Shown piece after piece: positions 1 through 8,828 of a DNA stretch of 21,539 nucleotides. Source of the DNA: Isotricha intestinalis (lineage: Eukaryota > Ciliophora > Litostomatea > Vestibuliferida > Isotrichidae); the NCBI GenBank assembly GCA_023807065.1, contig JAJJLU010003985.1, forward strand, positions 1-21,539, read 5' to 3'. Position 1 is the stretch's first letter, and every line of letters starts with the position of its first letter. The position numbers were made by a program, and so were the translations under genes. Below the pieces are notes generated by a model that searched no databases, was not told where the DNA came from, and saw only the letters and a list, made by a program, of their open reading frames with translations.

Positions 1-453
1 ATTAAAAAATCAAAAACATCAAATTTAAATAATTATAATAATAAATTAAAAAAAGAAAATAAAAAAAAAGAAAATAATTTTAATCCAAATGAAACAATAT
101 ATGAAACAATGCAAAGAGTAGATAAAAAAACAAAAATAATAACAAAAGCACTTAATAAGAATTTAATACAAAATTTAAATAAAAGACAAAAAATTTGTTC
201 TGATTGGGATTCAAATTATAAAAATTTAATTTTTATTTATATTGAGAAAATAAATAATAACAAAAAAGATGTTGAATCTTTATTAGTTAGAATTTATTCT
301 TTAAAAAAAAAGAAAACTAATTATAAAATAATTTCCATTAGATTACTTCATCATATGGGAGTTTTTAATTCAGATAAAATTGATAGAATTAAAATTAAAA
401 ATTATAGTAAGGAAATATTTAAAGCTGTTGAAAAAATAATATCAAATAAATAA
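1..453 (+). CDS. Unrecognised Lys/Asn-rich protein, 5' end cut by window
   Basis: The frame is open from base 1 to a TAA at 451-453, so this is the C-terminal part of a longer protein. The first ATG in the frame (109) should not be taken as the true start, because the 36 codons before it are also open and of the same Lys/Asn-rich composition. The visible 150 residues are basic and low-complexity at first, then more ordinary and probably helical, with a stretch SDWDSNYKNLIFIYIEK and a tail KEIFKAVEKIISNK. I recognise no domain, signal peptide or membrane segment. It converges with the gamma-adaptin gene, and only 44 bases separate the two stop codons. Function unknown. Confidence 0.7.
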   Translation: MKKSKTSNLNNYNNKLKKENKKKENNFNPNETIYETMQRVDKKTKIITKALNKNLIQNLNKRQKICSDWDSNYKNLIFIYIEKINNNKKDVESLLVRIYSLKKKKTNYKIISIRLLHHMGVFNSDKIDRIKIKNYSKEIFKAVEKIISNK

Positions 454-497
454 ATATTTTTTTATTAATATTATTTATAATATTTATTTAATATTTT

Positions 498-2858
498 TTA
501 TTCTTTTTTTTCTTCTTTTTCATCTAAAATAAAATCAAATTGATCATTTAAATCTTTATTATTAATATTCTCATTTTCATTATTTGAAACATTAAAATCA
601 AATATATAAATATTATTTTTTTCTTTATTTTCATTTAATGTATTATTATTATTATTTATATTATTATTATTATTATCATTATTATTATCTATAACTTCAT
701 TACTTATAGTATTTAAATTTAATATATTAGTTTCTAATTTATTTTCATTTGTAAAATTTAAGTCTAAAATATTATTATTATCTTTATTTTCTTTTTCTGA
801 ATTTGTAACATTAAAATCAAATAAATTAATATCATTATTATTATCATCATTTTCCTTTTCAATAACTTTAGGTTTTTTAACATTAATATTATTAACAAAT
901 TGAAAAACTTCATTTTCTTCTTCGAAAATTTTCATTTTTAATTCTTCTTTAATATATTTCAAAGTTTCTTCATTTTCTTCATCAAATTCAGGGTTATAAA
1001 TAACTTTATTTTGATTTAAATTTTTTTTATCTTTTTTATTATAATAAATAGGAATATTCAGATCAATATTAAAATTACTTTTTTCTAAAAATATTAAATA
1101 TTCACAAGCTCTTTCTTGAATTTCATAATTGTAATTTTTTGTCATTTTTTCAATTTCACTTTCACAAAAAGCTTTTAATTCTTCATTAATATTAAATTTT
1201 TTATTACATAATAATTTAAAGTAAGTATCTATTAAATAATTATTATTTTCTTCATCTTTAAAATAACATTTCTTAAATAAATCAATTAATTGATTATCAT
1301 TATAAATATTTTTATCAATTTCATTATATAATTCACCAATTAAATAAATTGTTGTATTAACTAAGCATTTTTGACCGAAATTTTCTTGAATATCATTTAA
1401 TAATTTCATAATTGAATATTTATGTAATTCTTTTATTTTTAAAAATAAATTTATTATTAAATCAGAAGTTTTTGATTCAAAATAATTTCCTATATACTTC
1501 ATTACTTGAATTAAAGTATCTATTTCATATTTATAACTTTCTGAATATTCTTCAAGTAAATTAAAGATTGATGTTGTAAATTCTTCATTAATAAAATTAT
1601 TTTCAATATTTCCTAAAATAAAATTAATTGTTTCTCTAATAATATTTTTAATATTTGATTTATCAACTAATTTAAATAATAAAGAAAAATATTTTGAAAT
1701 AAAATCATTTTCATTAATATTAATATTTGAATCATATGTTTTAATATTATATAATAAAGCATTACAAATATCATTATTTTTCTTTAAATATTTTTCAACA
1801 TAATTTTTATTTTGTGAAACTTCATTTAATAAATTCAAAGCAATTTTCTTATAATTCATATCATTTTCAATTTTTAAAAATTTAAATATAATATTAACTC
1901 CAATATCATTTAATTCATCATTTAAAGAAATAGAAATAATAGTTAAAACAACTTCATATAAAATACTCTTTCCAACATTACTATCAAAATTAGTATTAGT
2001 TGAAATAGAAGCTAAAATATTATTTAATTTATTAGATTCTTTTAAATTTTTATCATGATATTTCATTAAATTTCTTAATAATTCAATAATTTTAACTTGA
2101 AGAAAAGGATTATAAATCCCTTCTATTTCATATTCTGTTTCGGAAGAATCTAAATTATTTATTAAAGTATTTAATATTTCTATTAATGTTTTTATTAAAG
2201 AATCAAAATTTTTAATTTCTATTTTTTCATTTTTTGATATTTCATTATATAATTGTATTACACTTAACAATATTCCATTATCTTTTTCTTTATTTTCTAT
2301 TAATATTTTATTTAAAGATTCTATTAAATTATTTGAATAATCACTTTTATCATTTATTTTTCTATATATATTTATCATTGTATTTAAAGCTCTTTTTTTT
2401 ATCCTAATATTTTCACTTTCAATTAAATTTAATACATCATTTAAAATTTGAGGAATTAAATAATCTGAATATAAAATACTTATTGCATTTAATGCATTAA
2501 TTACAATAAATTCATTTTTATTAGATAAATCTTTTTTAATAACATTTACAGTTAACATTAATAATTCACTATTTTCATCTAAAAAAATAGTTAAACCTAA
2601 ATAAGCTAATTTCTTATATTTAAATTCTGAAGAAGCTAATAAATCTATACATGTCATATATATAAAGGATAATTCTTCTCTTTCTGAAATTATACTTGTA
2701 TAAATACATTTCTTTAAATTTATATATTTTATTTCTTGAGTGTTTTCTTCTTTAGGAAGTGATCTTATATTTGCCATTTCTTTACTTATAATTGAATGAA
2801 GATTTTCATTTGTTTTTGCATTTCTAATTTCATTTATATATTGTGTTAAAGTAAGCAT
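498..2858 (-). CDS. AP1G1: AP-1 complex gamma-adaptin, no recognisable ear
   Basis: This is a large subunit of the AP-1 clathrin adaptor, which sorts cargo at the trans-Golgi network and endosomes. The N-terminal 600 or so residues form the adaptin trunk. The first 33 residues follow gamma-adaptin (IRNAKT, then KEMANIRS), and about residues 247-307 are the best match: GIYNPFLQVKIIELLR, then NNILASISTNT and NVGKSILYEVVLTI, close to the animal/plant gamma sequences. AP-4 epsilon and AP-2 alpha fit less well there. After the trunk, residues about 600-786 are Asn/Glu-rich and show no beta-sandwich gamma-ear. Instead LFDFN (679), ILDLN (697), ILNLN (712), IFDFN (752) and FDFIL (774) recur. Length 786 is near the usual 800-850. 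The start is the first ATG, preceded by an A-run. The trunk assignment is firm; the missing ear is by eye. Confidence 0.85.
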   Translation of the reverse strand: MLTLTQYINEIRNAKTNENLHSIISKEMANIRSLPKEENTQEIKYINLKKCIYTSIISEREELSFIYMTCIDLLASSEFKYKKLAYLGLTIFLDENSELLMLTVNVIKKDLSNKNEFIVINALNAISILYSDYLIPQILNDVLNLIESENIRIKKRALNTMINIYRKINDKSDYSNNLIESLNKILIENKEKDNGILLSVIQLYNEISKNEKIEIKNFDSLIKTLIEILNTLINNLDSSETEYEIEGIYNPFLQVKIIELLRNLMKYHDKNLKESNKLNNILASISTNTNFDSNVGKSILYEVVLTIISISLNDELNDIGVNIIFKFLKIENDMNYKKIALNLLNEVSQNKNYVEKYLKKNNDICNALLYNIKTYDSNININENDFISKYFSLLFKLVDKSNIKNIIRETINFILGNIENNFINEEFTTSIFNLLEEYSESYKYEIDTLIQVMKYIGNYFESKTSDLIINLFLKIKELHKYSIMKLLNDIQENFGQKCLVNTTIYLIGELYNEIDKNIYNDNQLIDLFKKCYFKDEENNNYLIDTYFKLLCNKKFNINEELKAFCESEIEKMTKNYNYEIQERACEYLIFLEKSNFNIDLNIPIYYNKKDKKNLNQNKVIYNPEFDEENEETLKYIKEELKMKIFEEENEVFQFVNNINVKKPKVIEKENDDNNNDINLFDFNVTNSEKENKDNNNILDLNFTNENKLETNILNLNTISNEVIDNNNDNNNNNINNNNNTLNENKEKNNIYIFDFNVSNNENENINNKDLNDQFDFILDEKEEKKE

Positions 2859-2985
2859 TTTTTTGATAAAAGAATAATATTTAATATTTTTTTGTGTTTT
2901 ATTTAAATTGTAATATAAAATGGTTTAATATTTTTTTCTTTTATTGTACAATTTATATTTTAAATAAAAAAAAGTAATGCTATTA

Positions 2986-4095
2986 TTAATCATTATTATA
3001 ATTAATAATTGGAAAATTTAAACTTAAAACTTTTTCTTCATCTATATATTTAATTTCCCTTGAATCTTTTGAAGTGTTAATAATGGCTTTATGAGTTGGA
3101 ACTTTAATTTGTAATTCAAATTTTGCTTCTTTATCTTGCAAATTACTATATTCAATGGTTTCATTTTCTGTTATTTGATTAATTGGAACCGATATTCCAC
3201 TTATAATTAATATAGTATCTTCATTTGTATTATGAACCTTTAAATTAATCTTTTGTGGTTTTTCATAAAATCCAATTTTAATCATACAAGCATTATTTTT
3301 TTTATCAATATATAAGGAATATGGTGGTTGAATGAATTCATCATTTTGTAATTCCTCATCTATAGTTATTAAATGTTTTGTTTTTTTAAATTGCTCAAAA
3401 GAATCTTTTAAAGAAAAAATTTTCATATCATTTGTACAAGATTGAATTTGATTTTTTATATATTTTTCAGTTGTTATGTTATAATTTTTTTTACTTTTTA
3501 CATTATCATAAATTAAATGAACTAAAGTTATTTCTTCACCGTCTCTTTTTCTTTTGAATAATTCAGTATAATAATTTTTATTCATAGTCTCAGTAATACT
3601 ATCATTAAAATTAATATATTCTTTCTCATTTAAATTTGTTAATAAATTTTTTAAATAATCTTCAATTTCAACTTCTGATATAAAATTATGGATAATAATA
3701 GTAATTTGTTTATTACAAATTTTCCTAATGAGATTGAAAATAATCAAATCTTCAAAATTTAAATGATTAATAACAACTATTAAAATATCAGAAACAGAAA
3801 TAATATATTCTTGAATTAATTTAATATTATCAAAATCAATTATTCCATTATATGAAGGTCCTTCAATAAAAACTAAATCTTTTGAATATTTTGCATAAAT
3901 TTTATTCTCTTCTTTTTTTTCAATGAATTTAATATTATTATATAATTGTTGCAAAATATAAGTTTTTCCTACTTTTTTTCTTCCTATAACTCCTATTATT
4001 CTTCTTTTATTTGAATCTTGGTGATTTTCTTCACATAATTTAATATCTAAATTTGAAGATTCTAAATCCAATGTTAATTCCTCAACATCACTCAT
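2986..4095 (-). CDS. P-loop GTPase-like protein with Hsp20-like C-terminal domain
   Basis: Residues about 33-45 contain a hydrophobic strand and a clear phosphate-binding loop, GRKKVGKT (38-45), with the K-T pair of a Walker A/G1 motif. The expected DxxG (G3) is replaced by a strand ending in FIEGPSYNG near 76-84. The usual G4 N/TKxD is not present; the equivalent strand reads ITIIIHNF near 132-139. GTP specificity is therefore inferred only from the fold order. From about residue 258 a beta-rich region follows: MIKIGFYEKPQKINLKV, TILIISGISVP and FELQIKVP. This resembles the alpha-crystallin (Hsp20/ACD) or CS-type sandwich. There is no signal peptide or membrane segment. It lies 127 bases upstream of the gamma-adaptin gene on the same strand and diverges from the ubiquitin protease gene across 163 bases. 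Substrate and role unknown. Confidence 0.65.
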   Translation of the reverse strand: MSDVEELTLDLESSNLDIKLCEENHQDSNKRRIIGVIGRKKVGKTYILQQLYNNIKFIEKKEENKIYAKYSKDLVFIEGPSYNGIIDFDNIKLIQEYIISVSDILIVVINHLNFEDLIIFNLIRKICNKQITIIIHNFISEVEIEDYLKNLLTNLNEKEYINFNDSITETMNKNYYTELFKRKRDGEEITLVHLIYDNVKSKKNYNITTEKYIKNQIQSCTNDMKIFSLKDSFEQFKKTKHLITIDEELQNDEFIQPPYSLYIDKKNNACMIKIGFYEKPQKINLKVHNTNEDTILIISGISVPINQITENETIEYSNLQDKEAKFELQIKVPTHKAIINTSKDSREIKYIDEEKVLSLNFPIINYNND

Positions 4096-4258
4096 TTCTG
4101 AAAATATTATTTATTAAACAATAAGATAAAATGATTATTATAACTATATTTGCATTATAATAAATAGAATGATATATTTTTTTTTATTAAAATAAATAAA
4201 ATTAAAAATAAATATTAACAATGAATATTTAAATTAATTCTTTTTACCTTTTTAAAAA
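4096..4258. promoter_or_regulatory. Short bidirectional promoter spacer
   Basis: These 163 very A+T-rich bases lie between the start codons of two divergent genes, the GTPase-like protein and the ubiquitin protease, and must hold both 5' regions. No specific factor site is recognisable. An in-frame TAA at 4253-4255 fixes the protease start at or after 4259. Confidence 0.4.
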
Positions 4259-7200
4259 ATGATAAAAGATAAAATAGGAAATATTTTTCATAGGAGTTTA
4301 ATAGCAAAATTATTTAAAACAGATTCTCAAAATTCAAATAAATATCTTTCACATGTATGTTCATTTTATGAAAATGAATTAAAATATAGAGATTTAATAG
4401 ATAAAAATATGTATAATGAAATACTTTATTTAATAAGTTCAGAATGGTTTGAAAAATGGAAAAAATTCGTATTATACGATATGTTTGAAAAAAACGCTAA
4501 AAAAGCAGAAATTTTAATTAATATGAAAAAAACTATAAATTATTCAATTAACATGGATAATTATCCTGATGAAATTATAAATGAAAATTTAATGGTTAGT
4601 GAAAATAATAATATTTTATCATTAAGAGATTTTCCAATTTTAAAAGATTCATTACAAAATAAAAAAGATTTTATTTTACTTCCAAAAGAAAGTTTTGAAT
4701 TATTTGCTTTGAAATTTAATTATGATTATTTAATTAAAACAAGGTTAATATATGATAGAGATAAGAATAATAAGATTTATAGTTTAAAATCTAATTTATT
4801 TAATTTAATTTTAATTCCTTCAAAAGATGAAATTATAAGAGGATTTAAATTAGAATTTTTTCAAGTTTATATTCCTGAATTAATCACTGAAAAAGATATT
4901 TATCAATTTTTTATAGATTTATTTAATTATAATAGATACAATATAAAGTTAAGCATTCCTTTATTTTTTGAAGAAAATAAAATATTTATCTATCATTTAT
5001 TAGATTCAATTGAAATAAATCAATTTCAAATTTTTTTCGAAAATAATATAGAAGAAATAAAACAAGGAAAAAGAATAGATGTTCAAAATTATATGAAAAA
5101 AATATCAAATTATTTTCAAATAAAACAATTAATGTATAATACTATAATTATACAATTCAATGAAAATCAAATATTTAAAAATAATATATTAACTTGTATA
5201 GATATAAAAAAATTAGAATACGAAACAAATTTTCAAAATAATTCTTTAAATGATTCTACAGAAATATCTTTGTTGAAAGTAAATGAATCACTTTATGAAC
5301 AAATGATATTCTCAGATTTCTATTTTAAGGATTTTTCAATGTCTTCTATTCGTTTCAAAAATGAAAGTTTAATGACAATTGAAAAATCATATTTATCATT
5401 TTTTGGAAAAGAAAATTTATCAGATATTGAAAAAACAATTGCTTTTGATTATAGTAGTCAAAATGATAGCAATGAAAGTGAATCAGAAGAATCAGAAAAA
5501 AGTGAAAGTAGAAACAACAACGAAAATATTGAAATAGAAAAAAAACAAAATTTTCAAATAAAAGGATTAGTTGGTTTAAATAATTTAGGTAATACTTGTT
5601 ATATGAATACTTCAATTCAATGTTTATCTAATTGTGATATATTAACAAATTTCTTTTTAAATGATAATTATATTACAAATAATAATAATCATAATGGTGA
5701 AATTTTAGTAAATGCTTATAAAGGAATATTGATTGAATTATGGAAAAAAAATATAAAAAACTTTGAGCCTTTACTTTTTAAAAAATTAATTGGACAAATG
5801 AATTCAACATTTAGAAATAATGAACAACATGATGCTAATGATTTATTAATATTTTTATTAAATGGTTTAAAAGATGGTTTAAATATTATTATTAATCAAA
5901 ATTATTATAATAATAATGAATCAATTGATTTTAAAGATGAAATTGAAGAATATTTATTTTTTAAAAAAAATTATTTATCAAAAGAACAATCTATTATTAT
6001 TGATTTATTTTATGGTACTTTTAAATCTAGTTTATATTGTCTTAATCCAGATTGTAAATATATTTCAAATAAATTTGAGAATTTTATTACTATTAGTCTT
6101 CCTTTAACTATAAAATATTCTCCAAACAATATAAAAGTTTATTTTATTTATGAAATTAACACTATAATTTTTAATTGTCAAATATTTGATACAATGACTA
6201 TTAAAAACTTTAGAGAAAAAATTAATTATCTTCTCAAAATAGGAATTTATACTTTTGAAATGTATTTTCAAAATGATAAAAAAGAATATATTTTAATTGA
6301 TGAAAGTAAATATAAAAATATGGGTGAATTATTAGGAAATAATAAAAAAATTTTTTTATTTCAAATTCCAAGAATTACTTTTGGTAAAGATAATACAGAT
6401 GAAAATTTAATAAAAGAAATATTAAATGATCATTCATTAATTTATAAAAGAGAAAAAGAATTTGATAATTCAAAAATAGTAAATGAAAATATTGAAGAAA
6501 GTTTTAATAAAGAAGAATGGATAAAATGTATTATTTATCATTATTCATATAAAAATGATAATAATAAAAATAAAGATAAATATCTTCCAAAAGATTATTT
6601 GAATTATTTAAATATTATTTATATAAACAAAGATTGGACAAATAAAGAATTGTTTCAATATATTATTAAATATTATAAAAGCTTTTACAGTCCTTTTAAT
6701 CTAAAAATTGAATCCTTTTTTTCTGATTATGAAATAACAATTGAAAAATATATTAATGAAAAAGATTTTAAATTAACATATTCATTACATAGAAAATCAT
6801 CATATCCTTTTATATTATTTTTTATTGGAACTTCATTAATTTATAAAGAAGATAAAAATATAAATTATTTAAATAAAGAAGAAAATGGAGATTTATTTTC
6901 TATAAAAGAAAGTAAAAAAACAATAAAAGAAATATTACAAAATATAAAATTAAAAGAAAATGAAACATTAAAAGATTATCAATTTATATTTAAATTAGTA
7001 TGGAATCCAGATTATATTCAAAGATTTAAAGATAATCTTTCTTGTATAAAAATTGAAAATACATTTATTACTTTTGATCTTATGAATTTATTCTATAATT
7101 TTATTCAAAAAGAAAAATTATCCGAAGAAAATAATTGGATATGTCCAAAATGTAAAAAGAATAAATCTTCAGAAAAAAAAATAGATATTTTCAATTGTTC

Positions 7201-7555
7201 TGAAATATTAATAATTCAATTAAAAAGAAATAATGTATCTAATTTAGTAAAATTTCCAATAGAAAATTTAAATATTGGAGAATATATACAATATAAGGAA
7301 AATAAACAAGAAAATTATTTATATGATTTATTTGCTGTTGCCAATCACAAAGGTACTTTAGATAAAGGACATTATTATGCTTATTGTAAAAATAAAGACA
7401 ATAAAAAATGGTATGAATTTAATGATTCAAATGTTAAAGAAATTGAAGAAAAAAATATTATTACTAGTCAAGCTTATATTTTATTTTATAAAAAAAAGCA
7501 AAGTTTATTTCCTGATATTGATAAATTATATAGTAAATATCAGAAAAATAATTAA
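4259..7555 (+). CDS. DUSP-containing ubiquitin-specific protease (USP4/11/15-like)
   Basis: This is a cysteine protease of the UCH/USP family (peptidase C19) that removes ubiquitin from proteins. An N-terminal DUSP domain is visible at about 50-175, with YLISSEWFEKWKKFV (57-71) and DFILLPKESFELF (137-149). An acidic Ser/Glu linker (about 400-430) precedes the catalytic domain. The Cys box is GLNNLGNTCYMN with C447 nucleophile and N445 in the oxyanion position. The His box is KGHYYAYC with H1038, and FNDSN supplies D1056 as third residue. Two zinc-ribbon pairs, C594/C599 and C962/C965, flank a long insertion (about 600-960) containing a possible ubiquitin-like fold near 625-705. All catalytic residues are present, so it should be active. 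Length 1098 is typical of the large USPs. An in-frame stop two codons upstream supports this start. Confidence 0.9.
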   Translation: MIKDKIGNIFHRSLIAKLFKTDSQNSNKYLSHVCSFYENELKYRDLIDKNMYNEILYLISSEWFEKWKKFVLYDMFEKNAKKAEILINMKKTINYSINMDNYPDEIINENLMVSENNNILSLRDFPILKDSLQNKKDFILLPKESFELFALKFNYDYLIKTRLIYDRDKNNKIYSLKSNLFNLILIPSKDEIIRGFKLEFFQVYIPELITEKDIYQFFIDLFNYNRYNIKLSIPLFFEENKIFIYHLLDSIEINQFQIFFENNIEEIKQGKRIDVQNYMKKISNYFQIKQLMYNTIIIQFNENQIFKNNILTCIDIKKLEYETNFQNNSLNDSTEISLLKVNESLYEQMIFSDFYFKDFSMSSIRFKNESLMTIEKSYLSFFGKENLSDIEKTIAFDYSSQNDSNESESEESEKSESRNNNENIEIEKKQNFQIKGLVGLNNLGNTCYMNTSIQCLSNCDILTNFFLNDNYITNNNNHNGEILVNAYKGILIELWKKNIKNFEPLLFKKLIGQMNSTFRNNEQHDANDLLIFLLNGLKDGLNIIINQNYYNNNESIDFKDEIEEYLFFKKNYLSKEQSIIIDLFYGTFKSSLYCLNPDCKYISNKFENFITISLPLTIKYSPNNIKVYFIYEINTIIFNCQIFDTMTIKNFREKINYLLKIGIYTFEMYFQNDKKEYILIDESKYKNMGELLGNNKKIFLFQIPRITFGKDNTDENLIKEILNDHSLIYKREKEFDNSKIVNENIEESFNKEEWIKCIIYHYSYKNDNNKNKDKYLPKDYLNYLNIIYINKDWTNKELFQYIIKYYKSFYSPFNLKIESFFSDYEITIEKYINEKDFKLTYSLHRKSSYPFILFFIGTSLIYKEDKNINYLNKEENGDLFSIKESKKTIKEILQNIKLKENETLKDYQFIFKLVWNPDYIQRFKDNLSCIKIENTFITFDLMNLFYNFIQKEKLSEENNWICPKCKKNKSSEKKIDIFNCSEILIIQLKRNNVSNLVKFPIENLNIGEYIQYKENKQENYLYDLFAVANHKGTLDKGHYYAYCKNKDNKKWYEFNDSNVKEIEEKNIITSQAYILFYKKKQSLFPDIDKLYSKYQKNN

Positions 7556-7751
7556 AAAAATATTTATTTAAGGGTAAAAATATAATTTATATTATTTTAT
7601 TTATTGAAATATATCTTAAATTTAGTGATAAAATAAATAGTAATTATTTAAATTATAAAAAAAATAAAATATAAATTAACTCTTTTTAATTTATAATAAA
7701 CCTGAATATTAGTATATTAGAAAAAATAATAATTTACCATTTTTTTACTAC

Positions 7752-8531
7752 TTAATATTTATATATTTTTTTCCTATGAGAATTTATAAAATTAAGAATT
7801 TTTAATTTTTCATTATTTAAATTTATAGTATTCATTTGAGTATTAATTAATGAACTTCTTTTACTATTTTTATTCATAATAAAAGTTTTTTTTAAATTCT
7901 CAGGTTTTGAATTACTAAGACAAAATTTTAAAGTTTTATTATTATTATATGAATATTCAGGAGAATAATTTACAGTATGATATGTTAAACTATTTATTTT
8001 TGAAATAACTCCTCTTGATTTTTTTGGTGTTTTAAATATAAAATTTATATTATTTTTATTTTCTTCTTTTTCTTCTTTATCTGTTTTTAACAATTTACGA
8101 GAATAATTTTTTAATATTAAATTTAATTTACTGGGAGAATTATTCTTTTCAATCATTTCATCAACTCTTTTTTTATTTTCATTTATTTCATTTATTATTT
8201 TTTGAAAAGGAGTCAATTTTAATTTTCCTTTAAGTTTAAGAATTGGTTCTCTTTTACTTTTATTTATTTCATTAATTAATTTCAGAATATTTTTAAATTC
8301 ATTTTTACTTCTTGAAGACTTACTTCCTGAATTATTTGAACAATTATTTATATTTATTGAATATTTTGGTTGTGAATTATATCTTTTTTTTTTCTTTTTC
8401 TTTTTAAATATTGTTAATTTTATTAAACTATCTCTTTTAAATTTCATTTGATTTATTCCTTCTGTTTCTGAAAATTTATCTTCTATTCTTGTGTCTATTT
8501 CATCAAAAATTCGATTTGTTTTAATATCCAT
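7752..8531 (-). CDS. Unrecognised basic Lys/Asn/Ser-rich protein
   Basis: An intact 259-residue frame with no domain I recognise. It is strongly basic, with a run of eight Lys followed by Arg (near 43-51), a Ser/Asn-rich stretch, and a region likely to be helical (LTPFQKIINEINENKKRV, about 106-123). Several short Ser/Thr-Pro or basic-Ser sites occur (TPKKSRG, NSKRSSL). There is no signal peptide or membrane helix. The lysine run could be a nuclear or nucleolar signal, but this is a guess. The composition resembles the two unknown proteins at the right end of the window, without obvious homology. It diverges from the myristoylated-protein gene across 297 bases. Confidence 0.6.
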   Translation of the reverse strand: MDIKTNRIFDEIDTRIEDKFSETEGINQMKFKRDSLIKLTIFKKKKKKKRYNSQPKYSININNCSNNSGSKSSRSKNEFKNILKLINEINKSKREPILKLKGKLKLTPFQKIINEINENKKRVDEMIEKNNSPSKLNLILKNYSRKLLKTDKEEKEENKNNINFIFKTPKKSRGVISKINSLTYHTVNYSPEYSYNNNKTLKFCLSNSKPENLKKTFIMNKNSKRSSLINTQMNTINLNNEKLKILNFINSHRKKIYKY

Positions 8532-8828
8532 AAATTTAACTGCAATTTTTTTTATTCATTTAAAAAATCAAATATTAAAATGTATTTTTTTAAATTATAT
8601 TATTTGGTTTTAAATAATTAATAATTAGTATTATTTATTGATTTAAATTCTTAAATTTTATATTACTACTTTTTTTTTCTTTTTTAATATTAAATTTTAT
8701 TAGTTAAAAATTTATTTTAAGAAATCATTTAATTTAATTTTGTCCTTAATCTAAAAATTAATTATTTCTATGTTTTTTATGAATTCATTAAATTTTTTAA
8801 AGATGTATTAATTATAAAGATATAAATA
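8532..8828. promoter_or_regulatory. Bidirectional promoter spacer
   Basis: 297 bases, extremely A+T-rich with T-tracts, between the start codons of two divergent genes. It must contain both 5' untranslated regions and promoters. I see no repeat, conserved box or coding frame. Confidence 0.35.

Noticed and set aside
661..690. TTA/ATT trinucleotide runs as a CRISPR or satellite repeat
   Set aside because: They encode the poly-Asn stretch in the gamma-adaptin tail and have no spacer structure.
5355..5615. 86-codon frame on the minus strand inside the ubiquitin protease
   Set aside because: It is antisense to the protease linker and Cys box, is made almost only of Phe, Tyr, Leu and Asn, and is a shadow of the real gene.
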